Origin: Rhizobium tumorigenes
Lineage (GTDB): Bacteria > Pseudomonadota > Alphaproteobacteria > Rhizobiales > Rhizobiaceae
Direction of reading: 5' to 3'
Length of the DNA stretch: 64,000 bases
Assembly: GCF_003240565.2 (NCBI RefSeq)
Contig: NZ_CP117257.1
Coordinates: 248,001 to 312,000 of the forward strand
The translations under genes and the position numbers were made by a program. Of this stretch, positions 9,687 through 19,307 are shown one piece after another. Numbering within the stretch: the stretch's first letter is position 1; every line of letters starts with the position of its first letter. A model generated the notes under the pieces. It was not told where the DNA came from. It made no database searches and was given only the letters and a program-made list of their open reading frames with translations.

Positions 9687-10141
9687 CATGCACGTTTACA
9701 ATACGTCACCACGGAACGGGGCGGTGACGGAAACCTATAGAAATACTCCGTTTTCGTTGCTTGCAGATGCATTTTGCATGATCAGGTAAGTCGGTGCGGT
9801 GTCTACTGAAGCTAAGGTTCGACGTAAGTGGCACCTCTGGGCAATAAGTCGTAAAGATGAGGGGGCAATTTATCCTTGACATATTCATAATTTCACGTGA
9901 AGATCAAACATGATTTGTTGGAATCTGTCAAAGTAAACGGCGAAGTAATGAATGGGTTTAAAACTCGCCTAAAGTCGTGGTAAAGCGATGATGTGATAGG
10001 TAGGTAGCAAATAGACCCGTCAAACGTCTCAAGCTGACACCGACAAAAGACTATGTGAAGAAAATACATGGCGAAATTGGTGCAAACTAATCGAACCGCT
10101 GTACTTTATACAATTTTTTGTGGAGCATAACCTCGATCGGA
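9687..10141. other. AT-rich T-DNA leader, no gene seen
   Basis: An AT-rich non-coding stretch between the left border and the first plast-type gene. It should contain that gene's promoter. Several short A/T runs could act as TATA boxes, but none is clear enough to name. Confidence 0.5.
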
Positions 10142-10603
10142 ATGGCCAACGTACTATTTATAGATACGGTGGAGTTTACCATTTGCGCTAACTGCACTGT
10201 CTGCGAAATGCACGACTTCCGAAATATTCCCGTACAGTACCACGACCTTGAGGCAGCTGCTAATGCGTTCAAAGCCGAGCGTGGAACCGAACCTTGTGTA
10301 GGTCCCGAACTCATACTCACAGCTCGCGCGCACGTCTTTGTTTACGGAGGTCAATCCCTTCTTGAAGAACTTCTCGCCAGGACAATTATTCTTCCAAATG
10401 GCGTGACCAGGTGGTTCTGCTCTTATAGTCCCTCGCAGGTGGTTTCATCTGGCCTTGCCGCCGACAATGGGTGGACGCATTATGTAGCTTTGTTTCCTAG
10501 CAACAAATTTATCCTTGCTCAGGGCACAATGGATGGATGGCTTCACAGGACTGATGCACGTTACACCTTATATCCGGTGATTGCGGTCGGGACGCTCCTG
10601 TAA
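10142..10603 (+). CDS. Small T-DNA protein of the RolB/RolC/6b (plast) superfamily
   Basis: A 153-residue protein starting at ATG 10142; an in-frame GTG eight codons upstream is less likely. It resembles the protein at 18019: 'IPVQYHDLEAAANAF' against 'IPSASHDLAWAKQNF', and 'HYVALFPSNKFI' against 'YYVAIFPSTYFL'. It ends 'YTLYPVIAVGTLL', the same C-terminal signature seen in 6b and RolC-like proteins ('YP-hydrophobic-A-x-G'). These proteins act in transformed plant cells and alter growth; their biochemistry is poorly known. It is the gene nearest the left border. I cannot assign it to a specific named T-DNA gene; a gene 7-like identity is possible. Confidence 0.75.
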   Translation: MANVLFIDTVEFTICANCTVCEMHDFRNIPVQYHDLEAAANAFKAERGTEPCVGPELILTARAHVFVYGGQSLLEELLARTIILPNGVTRWFCSYSPSQVVSSGLAADNGWTHYVALFPSNKFILAQGTMDGWLHRTDARYTLYPVIAVGTLL

Positions 10604-10946
10604 GGAGAGATGGCTCAAATTACATGAATCCGGATTTCACATCCTAATTCAGTATTCTGCTTTTTGAGATGGAAAAACTTCTATATTGCTTAAGAGCGCT
10701 ATATATAGCAATATATGATATGTATCAATAACCTTTTAGATGAATGGATTATATCCATCTATTATATATAAAAAAGTTTGTATTTAAATAGCGCGTCGGT
10801 AGAGGATGATTGAATTTATGTGGCACGATTTTATACAATTGAGTTTTGAGTGAAATTGCTCCCCGTGTAAAATTTTGGGTCACAAGGCCCAGCGGACGCC
10901 CGCTTCTCTTTATATATTCCGCAAAGCCTCCGTACCGAGCGCTAAG
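10604..10946. other. AT-rich intergenic region before IS copy 1
   Basis: Very AT-rich sequence probably containing the 3' untranslated region of the preceding gene. The last 100 bases are more GC-rich. No gene seen. It ends with the TAAG target duplication (10943-10946) of the IS. Confidence 0.5.
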
Positions 10947-11878
10947 AGTCGGACTCGAAAAGGCTTCAATGATATCGATACCTTGCGAGCCGCCGGGTTA
11001 TCAGGCGAATGTGGGCGATCATAATCCATGCCTCTGAGGAGGCGATGGATTTTTCGACGTCCTTTGCTAGCCTGCGGCATCTGCCAAGCCACGCGAAGGT
11101 CCGCTCGACGACCCAGCGTCGTGGCAGAACTTCAAAGCCTTTCGCTTTGTCCGAGCGCTTGATGATCTCGACCGTCCAGCGTCCGATCTTCTTCAATCGC
11201 CGCTTCAACTTATCGCCTGCATAGCCGCCATCAGCGAAGACATGCAGCAACCATGGCCACCTGTGGCGGATGGATTTCAGAAGATCAGGAGCACCATCGC
11301 GATCCTGGATGTCGGCGCTGTGCACCATGAGACCGACCATCAGGCCAAGCGTATCGACGATGATATGGCGCTTTCTCCCTTTCGTCTTCTTACCTGCATC
11401 ATAGCCTCGTATGCCACCGCTTTCCGTAGTTTTCACGCTCTGACTATCGATCACACCAGCCGTCGGACTTGCCTCTCTGCCCTCCAACTCGCGTGCCTCC
11501 ATCACGAGATGATGGTTGATGCGTGTCCAAAGTCCCAGTGCCCGCCATTCATAAAAATAGCGCTGGACCGTTGAACAGGGCGGAAAATCCTTCGGCAGCA
11601 TCCGCCACTGGCAACCGGTGGTGGCGATGTAAAGCAGAGCATTTACGACCTCGCGCAAATCAGTGGTGCGAGGTCGACCCAAGCGGCGGGGCATCGGCAA
11701 AAAAGGCGCAACCAGTTCCCATTCCCGATCCGTCATGTCACTTGCATAGCGAGCCGTTCGCCGGGCATATTGCCGACGGGTGATTTCAGTCCAGGCCATC
11801 GTGAACTCCATCGAATCTTTGCAAATCCGAAGGAATCATAACCTGTTGAAATCACCCACCTCTTTTTGAGGCAGCCAA
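10947..11878 (-). mobile_element. IS5-family IS, copy 1 (932 bp), TSD TAAG
   Basis: The ends AGTCGGACTCGAAAAGG and (inverted) TTGGCTGCCTCAAAAAG form imperfect terminal inverted repeats. The element is flanked by direct TAAG copies at 10943-10946 and 11879-11882. It is identical in transposase sequence and length to copy 2 at 14910-15841 (offset 3963), and both lie in the same orientation. Each copy has its own target duplication, showing two separate insertions into the T-DNA. Confidence 0.93.
10966..11811 (-). CDS. IS5-family transposase, copy 1
   Basis: A 281-residue single-frame DDE transposase. The N-terminus has 'MTDREWELVAPFLP' and 'LLYIATTGCQWRMLP'. The catalytic residues sit in 'GVIDSQSVKTTESGG' (Asp), 'HVFADGGYAGDKLK' (Asp) and 'WVVERTFAWLGRCRRL' (Glu). 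A second in-frame ATG at 11799 has a GGAG just upstream and may be the true start. The gene is intact and identical to the copy at 14929-15774, which suggests recent activity. Confidence 0.93.
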   Translation of the reverse strand: MEFTMAWTEITRRQYARRTARYASDMTDREWELVAPFLPMPRRLGRPRTTDLREVVNALLYIATTGCQWRMLPKDFPPCSTVQRYFYEWRALGLWTRINHHLVMEARELEGREASPTAGVIDSQSVKTTESGGIRGYDAGKKTKGRKRHIIVDTLGLMVGLMVHSADIQDRDGAPDLLKSIRHRWPWLLHVFADGGYAGDKLKRRLKKIGRWTVEIIKRSDKAKGFEVLPRRWVVERTFAWLGRCRRLAKDVEKSIASSEAWIMIAHIRLITRRLARYRYH

Positions 11879-11882
11879 TAAG

Positions 11883-12423
11883 ATCGTGTCCTGTAGCGTA
11901 GTGTAGTTTTTTACATCCACGGCATATCCCGGTCTTGGCCGGAGGGAATATCGGTCCCGGTAGGGACGATGGTTGCCCATCGCCCCCCGGCCAGATCCGT
12001 ACGTGCGGCATTGTTTCCAGCGTCATATAGCGGAACCGCTGGACGGCCCATTTGATGGCATGGACCGCTCCCTCTCCCTCAGCAAAGATGGCGGCTGCAA
12101 TATAGAGTATAGGTGGCGCTACGATTCAAATTAAAGTTGGCCTAAAACCAGTATTGATAGAATACTGATTATGAATGGAACCACATAGAGCAATCGAAAG
12201 ATTCACGCAAATCAACAGATTACGTGTTGTGAATAAAAAAATAAAAAAATTGAACAAGCAATAGAAAAACAATATTGTATTAAATATATTAAAGTCGAAA
12301 AAGGAAATAGATAAATAGAAAACACACAGAGGCAGATGCTTTACACAAGCGCTTTGCACATTATTTAGACATTTTATTCCGATATCATCGAATTTATTTG
12401 ATAGTAGCGCCAAGGGTCAGCGA
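11883..12423. other. Intergenic: GC-rich foreign island, then AT-rich 3' region of the opine synthase gene
   Basis: Positions about 11883-12115 are GC-rich, unlike the surrounding T-DNA, and may be a leftover of another mobile element. A hairpin-like GGGGGGCGATGG/CCATCGTCCC stretch on the minus strand loosely recalls a group II intron domain VI, but this is not firm. Positions 12120-12423 are very AT-rich. On the minus strand, AATAAA-like signals at about 12370 and 12390 follow the opine synthase stop and could direct plant polyadenylation. Confidence 0.45.
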
Positions 12424-13572
12424 CTAGTCGCTGCGCGCTCCAAAGATTGACAGTTTTGTTACATCGAAGGGAAGGTCTCCTAGTGAGGACAGGGTACCAG
12501 GAGCGTCTCCCCTTGCCGCTTTTATCAGGGACATGATGCTCTTTGTGACGGGAATTTTTATGCGGCACGATTTAGCGATTGCGCAAACCATTTGCATAGT
12601 GCGAATCTCCTCTGAGAAATAACGATGCCTCAAGGTGTCTGGACAAGCAAAGTTGACGTTGTAAGGGAATGGTGCCAAGCTAAACTCCCTCATGTTGACA
12701 TAGTCAGTATTTGACTGGGTATTGCACTCTGCTAAAACAGTGTCCAGTGTGAGCCCCAAGGCCTTCGCCACTTCAAGACGCTCCTTGTCTACAGCATCTA
12801 TCACATTACAAACGTACGTATTGGTGCCTTGGCCGTAGAAATAAAAGAGATGACCCCCGCCCACACGAGTTTCTAGCTCCATGCGCCAACTCTCGGCACG
12901 CTGAGTAAGAGAGCCTTCTGGATCGCGAAGCCTGCCAATGTTGAGCGTTGCGGAAACTGCATGAATGACATAGTTGGAGAAAAAAAGCGAGTGAAGCGGC
13001 GAAATGGCAGTTATCGTGGTGCCAAAGCACTTCTGTAGAGTTGCACTAGTTGAATTTGGAAGTGCAAAGTTGCCATTTGCATCGTACTTCACTGGGTAAG
13101 AGGAGACACCAAACGAAGGCAGGATCGCTTTGATGTGAACTTCGTTGCCTTGCCCGCCAGTCAGCTTTGCTGTTACGGGAGAGTCGTCAGTTTCCAGAAT
13201 TCGTGTGGACATCAAGCGAGATGCGTAGTTAACAGTGAAGCCATGCCCGCAGATGACGAGCAAGCTTTTTTTCAGTACGAACCTTTCAAGATCCCTAACG
13301 AATCCCTCGTGCACATCAGCACGGGTCGCAAGGATCAGAAATTTCGCTGAAGCAAGCAGGTCGGACAATTCCTCGTATACCGTGACCTCATACTTTCCTT
13401 CGATGAGGCCGCTGGCTACGATTCCACCATTCTGGCGGATCGAAGGCAGTGAACCGGTATGATTCGCAGGTGCCCACATCAATGTCGGAATTTTCCGGCT
13501 CGACAACCAGGCCGCCAATGCTGTTCCGGCGTGACCGGCTCCAAGAACACCAACAGTAAGTTCAGATGCCAT
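12424..13572 (-). CDS. nos: Nopaline-synthase-like opine dehydrogenase
   Basis: A 382-residue opine dehydrogenase. This family (NAD/NADP octopine/nopaline dehydrogenase) reductively couples an amino acid to a 2-keto acid in the transformed plant cell; nopaline synthase uses arginine and 2-oxoglutarate. The N-terminal Rossmann motif 'VGVLGAGHAGTALAAWLSSR' is nearly that of nopaline synthase. Further close matches are 'TRADVHEGFV', 'CGHGFTVNY', 'SPVTAKL', 'NIGRLRDP', 'GTNTYVCNV' and 'HRYFSEEI'. It resembles nopaline synthase far more than octopine synthase, yet it is clearly diverged, and it lacks about 30 residues at the C-terminus compared with the 413-residue Nos I remember. The product could therefore be nopaline or a related opine. 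A plant-type TATA box lies about 70 bp upstream. Confidence 0.88.
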   Translation of the reverse strand: MASELTVGVLGAGHAGTALAAWLSSRKIPTLMWAPANHTGSLPSIRQNGGIVASGLIEGKYEVTVYEELSDLLASAKFLILATRADVHEGFVRDLERFVLKKSLLVICGHGFTVNYASRLMSTRILETDDSPVTAKLTGGQGNEVHIKAILPSFGVSSYPVKYDANGNFALPNSTSATLQKCFGTTITAISPLHSLFFSNYVIHAVSATLNIGRLRDPEGSLTQRAESWRMELETRVGGGHLFYFYGQGTNTYVCNVIDAVDKERLEVAKALGLTLDTVLAECNTQSNTDYVNMREFSLAPFPYNVNFACPDTLRHRYFSEEIRTMQMVCAIAKSCRIKIPVTKSIMSLIKAARGDAPGTLSSLGDLPFDVTKLSIFGARSD

Positions 13573-13641
13573 TAATCAATTGATAAGACTAAGATGGAAG
13601 GCTTATTTGATTGGAGTGGATAAAAACGTGGTTGAAGATCA

Positions 13642-13649
13642 ATTTATAG
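13642..13649 (-). promoter_or_regulatory. TATA box of the opine synthase gene
   Basis: CTATAAAT on the minus strand, about 70 bp before the opine synthase ATG, has the plant/T-DNA TATA form rather than a bacterial -10/-35 layout. About 200 bp upstream of the ATG, two TTACGT motifs (13771-13776 and 13794-13799) could form a weak ocs-type enhancer, as known for opine synthase promoters. That second point is tentative. Confidence 0.6.
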
Positions 13650-14905
13650 AGCGTATTTCCCTAGGGCTTAAGCACACAATATTCTCGAAGAACAACGTGA
13701 AGCAACCATAAAGAAGGTCGCAGCCCTTACGCTAACAATATCCTAAAGGCATATTGCTCATGAAGGCAGGTTACGTACGAAGCGTGCGATACTTTACGTG
13801 CCGCTCAAATGAAACGTAGGAATGACGCATTTCCTTAAGGCACATATGCGTACCCCCGGTTAAACGTTGCCGCATCAATTAGGGATGCAGATGGCCAAGC
13901 CCGACAAAATGCGATTGTGGAGGATAAATGCAATAACAGGTGTATTCATGAGTAGGGGACTTTTAGAAGGTGCATATTTAGCTAACACAATGCGGCCGAA
14001 CAGAATGCGATACGACAAACGTTGGAAATCCCAGACACCTATGTCGATGCCGATCGTGAATACAGTGAAAACATCATAGATCTGAATGAAATATAGCCGT
14101 AGAATTAATCCGCGCGAATTAAAGGCGCTTTTATAATTGGATGTGCGATACAATACGGACTGCCGATAGTCCCGATAGAGCAGTGCTAGTTATCCCATAA
14201 TTTGAAAAATGAAAAGTTCGTGTCAACAATAAGAGGGATATACGCTATTAATAATATAATATTTTCGTCAAAACTGGGATTTGAAGCAGTAGTGCATAAG
14301 TGAGATTTATAATTGCAGTTGATAACATTTTACTCTGAAATAATATATTTAAAATTAAGTATTAGTCTTTATTTAAATGTCTTAATTCTCAATTGAGCGA
14401 ATAGACAATAAAAATATTGTCGCTCTAAAAATTCCATATTGTTTGCCTGGAAGGTGGGGCAGGCTCAGCTAGCTAAAGTGTGGCTGTTGAATGGAGAATC
14501 CGCTCAAAGATTCACTTATACGCGTCCTCATTGATCAGAGCCCATGGGCCCATTCTCGCGCATGAAGAGCCAGAGATTTTCAACCAGGTTCAGCTTGGGT
14601 GATTTAGTACTACAGTTGCGTCTGCCTCAAAATCATGATTCACTTCTGTTGTTTGACGGGAGGGTATACGATGTCGGTTTCGTGTTGGTCTGGATCAGTG
14701 GTCACTATACGTTGGCTTCCCAAGAGCGACGTAAGCGTGTCGTCGCCACCATAGGTAGCAAGACATCGTTAATCTGTTTTCGCCACCATTATTGGAATTT
14801 CAACAATATGTTATCGTTCGTGCAGTAATTCCAAGTTTTATCATATAAGATATACTGTTGATTACATATCAAAAAATTCGCTTAAAAAAGGTTGGCTTGG
14901 AAGTC
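13650..14905. other. AT-rich T-DNA spacer with an IS630 remnant
   Basis: No intact gene seen. The stretch holds the upstream region of the opine synthase gene and long AT-rich sequence. At about 14543-14600 the minus strand encodes a decayed piece of an IS630 transposase ('LNLVENLWLFMREN'), related to the element at 21389. The short plus-strand frame starting at 14544 begins inside that remnant and is not regarded as a gene. Confidence 0.55.
14543..14600 (-). pseudogene. IS630 transposase remnant
   Basis: On the minus strand the sequence reads 'PKLNLVENLWLFMREN', matching 'PELNPVENLWLFMREN' of the IS630 element at 21389-22548 with a few base changes. Only about 20 codons survive, so an older IS630 copy once sat here in the T-DNA. 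Confidence 0.65.
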
Positions 14906-14909
14906 TTAG

Positions 14910-15841
14910 AGTCGGACTCGAAAAGGCTTCAATGATATCGATACCTTGCGAGCCGCCGGGTTATCAGGCGAATGTGGGCGATCATAATCCATGCCTCTGA
15001 GGAGGCGATGGATTTTTCGACGTCCTTTGCTAGCCTGCGGCATCTGCCAAGCCACGCGAAGGTCCGCTCGACGACCCAGCGTCGTGGCAGAACTTCAAAG
15101 CCTTTCGCTTTGTCCGAGCGCTTGATGATCTCGACCGTCCAGCGTCCGATCTTCTTCAATCGCCGCTTCAACTTATCGCCTGCATAGCCGCCATCAGCGA
15201 AGACATGCAGCAACCATGGCCACCTGTGGCGGATGGATTTCAGAAGATCAGGAGCACCATCGCGATCCTGGATGTCGGCGCTGTGCACCATGAGACCGAC
15301 CATCAGGCCAAGCGTATCGACGATGATATGGCGCTTTCTCCCTTTCGTCTTCTTACCTGCATCATAGCCTCGTATGCCACCGCTTTCCGTAGTTTTCACG
15401 CTCTGACTATCGATCACACCAGCCGTCGGACTTGCCTCTCTGCCCTCCAACTCGCGTGCCTCCATCACGAGATGATGGTTGATGCGTGTCCAAAGTCCCA
15501 GTGCCCGCCATTCATAAAAATAGCGCTGGACCGTTGAACAGGGCGGAAAATCCTTCGGCAGCATCCGCCACTGGCAACCGGTGGTGGCGATGTAAAGCAG
15601 AGCATTTACGACCTCGCGCAAATCAGTGGTGCGAGGTCGACCCAAGCGGCGGGGCATCGGCAAAAAAGGCGCAACCAGTTCCCATTCCCGATCCGTCATG
15701 TCACTTGCATAGCGAGCCGTTCGCCGGGCATATTGCCGACGGGTGATTTCAGTCCAGGCCATCGTGAACTCCATCGAATCTTTGCAAATCCGAAGGAATC
15801 ATAACCTGTTGAAATCACCCACCTCTTTTTGAGGCAGCCAA
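14910..15841 (-). mobile_element. IS5-family IS, copy 2 (932 bp), TSD TTAG
   Basis: This has the same terminal sequences and the same transposase as copy 1 at 10947. It is flanked by TTAG at 14906-14909 and 15842-15845, a different target duplication from copy 1. It lies immediately upstream of the 6b promoter, with only about 33 bp between its right end and the paired TGACGT motif. Confidence 0.93.
14929..15774 (-). CDS. IS5-family transposase, copy 2
   Basis: A 281-residue DDE transposase identical in protein sequence to the copy at 10966-11811, with the same catalytic blocks ('VIDSQSVKT', 'FADGGYAGD', 'VVERTFAWLG'). It is intact. The start has the same ambiguity between two ATGs 12 bases apart; the inner one (15762) has the better ribosome binding site. 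Confidence 0.93.
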   Translation of the reverse strand: MEFTMAWTEITRRQYARRTARYASDMTDREWELVAPFLPMPRRLGRPRTTDLREVVNALLYIATTGCQWRMLPKDFPPCSTVQRYFYEWRALGLWTRINHHLVMEARELEGREASPTAGVIDSQSVKTTESGGIRGYDAGKKTKGRKRHIIVDTLGLMVGLMVHSADIQDRDGAPDLLKSIRHRWPWLLHVFADGGYAGDKLKRRLKKIGRWTVEIIKRSDKAKGFEVLPRRWVVERTFAWLGRCRRLAKDVEKSIASSEAWIMIAHIRLITRRLARYRYH

Positions 15842-15878
15842 TTAGTCAATTAAATCGGTGCTAACGGTCTTAAGGTGG

Positions 15879-15920
15879 ACGTCACCCATGACGTGATAAC
15901 ATCCGCATGTAGATATAAGG
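15879..15920 (+). promoter_or_regulatory. 6b promoter: paired TGACGT (ocs/as-1-like) element and TATA box
   Basis: ACGTCA at 15879-15884 and TGACGT at 15889-15894 form an inverted pair around CCCA. Paired TGACG motifs are the core of ocs/as-1 elements, which bind plant TGA bZIP factors and occur in many T-DNA promoters. TATAAGG at 15914-15920 is a plausible TATA box about 57 bp before the 6b ATG. This core promoter remains intact although an IS has inserted just upstream, so 6b may still be expressed in planta. The link to TGA factors is inferred from the motif. Confidence 0.65.
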
Positions 15921-15976
15921 GTTTGCTATTCCACTCCGATTTAAGCATAATAAACTCGCTAGAAGGTTTTCTAGCT

Positions 15977-16609
15977 ATGGCAGTCTCAAGTTGGGCAGTT
16001 CGTGATTTTTCTCTTATCTCCAGAGAGGCCGAACTGAAAGTTCGTCTAGAGCAGGCACGTACAGATTTCAGGGCTATGCTCACTGATATTGTGTATTTCA
16101 ATCGTTCCAGTGAAAACCCAAATGAGTTCGATGATGAATATATTTTGACCAATCAAGCCATCACTTTTGTTTATGTTAATCAAGCTACTGCCATGGCCTG
16201 TGCATTCAATCGCTTCCTCCCTTCCAGTTCCTCTAACTGTGGGGCTGTGGCTACCCAAATTCCGCCGTGGCTTTTAAGCTCTCAACAGTTGAACCACATA
16301 CTGCAGGAGCGTTGCGATCAAGGCGGGCTGGTCAATTACTACAACGGCCCACAGGCAAATACTTCCTTTTTGGCAATTTTTACGAGCTCAGTTTTTGTGC
16401 GATTCGGAACAGAACGCATTAATGGTGAAAGCTACGGCTTCTACTCTAGGCACGGAAACTACACGGAGGAAGGAGAGGATGATGAAGACGAGGACACGCA
16501 GATCTATGAGGAGCATGAAGATCACGAAGTGCAGGCAAGAGAGGTCCAAATTGGTAATCTGATCCATTATCCAATTTTTGCCTTTGGAACGGGCCACTTT
16601 TCTCTATAG
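15977..16609 (+). CDS. 6b: T-DNA oncoprotein 6b
   Basis: A 210-residue homologue of gene 6b protein, which works in plant nuclei, changes hormone responses and can induce tumours by itself on some hosts. Matches run the whole length: 'WAVRDFSLI', 'RLEQARTDF', 'EFDDEYI', 'IPPWLL', 'QERCDQGGLVNYY', 'FVRFGTERINGESYGFY' and 'GNYTEEGEDDEDEDTQ'. The acidic run near residues 155-180 is the 6b hallmark linked to nuclear targets. It ends 'IGNLIHYPIFAFG', the superfamily C-terminal motif. ATG 15977 is chosen because it gives the standard 6b start ('MAVSSWAVRD'); an in-frame start 34 codons upstream overlaps the promoter motifs. The gene appears intact. Confidence 0.93.
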   Translation: MAVSSWAVRDFSLISREAELKVRLEQARTDFRAMLTDIVYFNRSSENPNEFDDEYILTNQAITFVYVNQATAMACAFNRFLPSSSSNCGAVATQIPPWLLSSQQLNHILQERCDQGGLVNYYNGPQANTSFLAIFTSSVFVRFGTERINGESYGFYSRHGNYTEEGEDDEDEDTQIYEEHEDHEVQAREVQIGNLIHYPIFAFGTGHFSL

Positions 16610-18018
16610 ACCCTTCAAATGAACAAAAGTATCTCGGCCATAAAAAGACAAGAGGAGCGATGGAGCATCGGCGTCAGAATGGGAAATTGTGAAAAGCTAT
16701 TCCTGTTCTGTGGAGACTAATATTAATGAAATCTGGGAAAGGTTTTATTAGGATGCTTAGTTATAAATACAAATCAATATCATTGAGTGTATAAAAAAAT
16801 ATATATTCGATTAATTCTCCTGACGGGAGTTTATGTTATCGTATCTCGCATAAAATTATGACTGCCATAAAAATAAATGTTTAAGCATATATTATTTTGG
16901 AAAATAATATATTTAATTTATAGACAGTAATTCTGTATCCCGTTGAATGGCGCTGCTGATAGATAATGGCGTCGAAGGACTGAGGAGACGCTGAAAACTC
17001 GAGACAGATCCCATTCGATCATAAAATATGTCCATTTTTTACTTACTACACGTATTGGCGTCCTGTGGCATATTACGAGAAGATCACAATATTAATTTTT
17101 AAATTGATAAAAGTATTATCGATATCCAGTGTCTTATCTCCATTCAGTCCTCAAATCGATTGCCTATTAGACCCGAACCATTTATTAGCTATGACGTGTA
17201 AATGCCTCGCGAATCTCCTGCCGAAGTGCCTAAGCAAGTGTCCCAATTATGTCGATGTGCGGAATGGAAATTGTCTTTTTAAATGACTGCTTTGTCCAAA
17301 CAAGATTGAAATGTGTGATCTGAAGTCACTTTCGTCAGTGAAGACCGTGTTAGTTGCCCGTGCCCGCAATTTACGGGATATAGATGCAGAGCGGATGGAT
17401 TTGATGAATCTGAACTCCTTTCAAGCTTTTTGAAAAAGAGGCGCGACACTTTCATCGCCGTTGTCAAGGAGATCACTTGAATAACTGTTAACGTTTTCGG
17501 GTTGATAAATTTACCCTCGTGATGCCGACTGAAATGTGGGACCATGACAATGGTTGACTTTCGGTGCTAAAGTAAACAGCGATAGATTGACGTAATATAT
17601 TTCGGAGTGAACCGAAAGCAAGTCGTGCCTTTGCGTAAGTGTGATGCATATGATGTTTAGTACGCCGAAGGGTTGTCGATGCGATCCAGGTCGGAGCTTT
17701 CAGCCACATTGGATATGCGCCATCTGCGGCGAATTTGTTGTTTTACTGCAAATTCGCAAATTTGAATTAGGGATTGGTCTATAAAGTGGTGGGTAAGATA
17801 TTGGGGTCTCGGGAAGAGTTATGCCGAGAAGTCAGACGTGCTTGGAGAACCGAGTTTATACAAAAAAATCTTAAGGCATTAACTTGAATTCTCTGCCCGG
17901 GGTCGTGGGCCAAGTTTTAAAAACTATTGCGTAATGCGGAAATTCGGGCGCTTATTACGCTAGGATGCCTATTTAACCAGAAAAAACTGCGATATACCCT
18001 TACAAGAAAAAAACCACG
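16610..18018. other. Long AT-rich T-DNA spacer
   Basis: About 1.4 kb without a convincing gene. It begins with the 6b 3' region (AATAAA-like signals near 16870). It may contain decayed T-DNA genes, because a few short frames exist, but none shows a recognisable family motif. A TATTTAA at 17970-17976 is a candidate TATA box for the next gene, 43 bp before its ATG. Confidence 0.5.
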
Positions 18019-18396
18019 ATGAACTTCACAGACATTCCTTCGGCTTCCCACGATCTAGCTTGGGCAAAGCAGAACTTTATCACCGACCACGGTCAGTTCC
18101 CGGTTTTGAATTCTGGTGAGAAAATCTCCACCAACAAGCCACTTCTATATAGGTACGGAGGAGCCGAACTGATATCCCAAATCGAGGACGGATATTTCAA
18201 ACTCGCAGCGAAACGGGAGATAACATTTGTTGCCAATGCGCCAAATGTGGTGAAATCATCAGACAGCACTGCGACCTACTACGTCGCTATATTCCCAAGC
18301 ACCTACTTTTTGCATCTGAGGCAGCCTGTTCCCTACTTCGCAAGATGCCATGACTCAGAGACTTTGTATCCTGTTGTCGCGTATGGAGCAATGTGA
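18019..18396 (+). CDS. Small T-DNA protein, plast superfamily (gene 7-like)
   Basis: A 125-residue protein: 'MNFTDIPSASHDLAWAKQNF', 'PLLYRYGGAELISQI', 'YYVAIFPSTYFLHL', ending 'ETLYPVVAYGAM'. The last part is the C-terminal signature shared with 6b and RolC-like proteins. It is clearly related to the protein at 10142 but shorter. The length (about 14 kDa) and character fit the small protein called gene 7 in octopine T-DNAs, but I cannot confirm that assignment without a comparison. Its function in plant cells is unknown. Confidence 0.72.
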   Translation: MNFTDIPSASHDLAWAKQNFITDHGQFPVLNSGEKISTNKPLLYRYGGAELISQIEDGYFKLAAKREITFVANAPNVVKSSDSTATYYVAIFPSTYFLHLRQPVPYFARCHDSETLYPVVAYGAM

Positions 18397-19307
18397 AAAT
18401 TTAAGAAGTGCGCGGCTTAGTGCCCGTGCTAGCCTTAAAGATATTCGCTGCTCACCGTCGCCAAAATGTATTGTATGACCTTTGGTCAAAATTTACTATT
18501 TTCAATAAATCAGTACTTGATACGATGTTTCGGATATTAATAATATGTAATCTAATTAAATGTTTAATGAAAGAAATTCTGTTATCATGTGCGCCTGATG
18601 AAACGAGTAAGGGCCGGATAGATGTTCAGACAGAATATCCTACTTAGCAAATAGGCTAGTTAATCGGCTCGCTAGGACTAGTTACGGCCAAAGATGTAAG
18701 CCTAGGCCAGATCCGCAGCGCCGCTGGCAACGGCAGAGAAGCCTGCCATGATCCAAGAGCCTATGAATCGGACGCTATATACACCGTAGCTTCTTCCATG
18801 GCATACAACCGAACCAGTTGTTTACTTGCGTAGGTTGTTGACCAAAGGGCCGCTCATGCTTCTTCAGGTAGTGACGTCATGGCGTTCCATAGTTTGCAAA
18901 AATTGGTAAATTTGCAAAACAACACCCTTCGTGCGGATAGGCGCCTGATGAATGGTCTAAGCCCATTTTTCCACGGGCCAGACCAGACGGCAACTCACTA
19001 ATGTACTCATTTAAAATGCAAAGCGAAGTCAGCGTTGCCACGCAAGGTTGAATTATGAGTTGTTGTAAGTTTGTGCCGTCGCCACCCGTGACATTAGGAA
19101 AACCTGACAAGATTTATTGTCGGTAATGCCCACTCCTGTATTTGTTGGTAGGTTTGTCCACGAAATGAGAGAACTTGTTGAAGTATCCCATCGGGTGATT
19201 TAAGGCATTGAAGTTGGACATATTTTTGGGACTCGTAGCCGCCACGTGGTCCAAGATTTTCATATTGTGGCAGGCTTTTTGCAGCCTTTGATGACTTTAG
19301 AGTCCAT
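18397..19307. other. AT-rich T-DNA spacer, no gene seen
   Basis: About 0.9 kb without a supported gene. Short open frames on both strands lack recognisable motifs. It ends at the 3' end of an IS5-type fragment on the minus strand. Confidence 0.5.

Noticed and set aside
11883..12115. GC-rich island as a group II intron 3' end
   Set aside because: The hairpin resembles domain VI, but a proper 34-nt domain V was not found and no intron protein is nearby.
14544..14828. 94-codon frame in the T-DNA as a gene
   Set aside because: It starts inside an IS630 remnant read on the other strand and shows no T-DNA protein motif.
10947..15841. The two IS5 copies and the opine synthase gene as a composite transposon
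   Set aside because: Each IS has its own, different 4-bp target duplication. A composite transposon would share one duplication at its outer ends.
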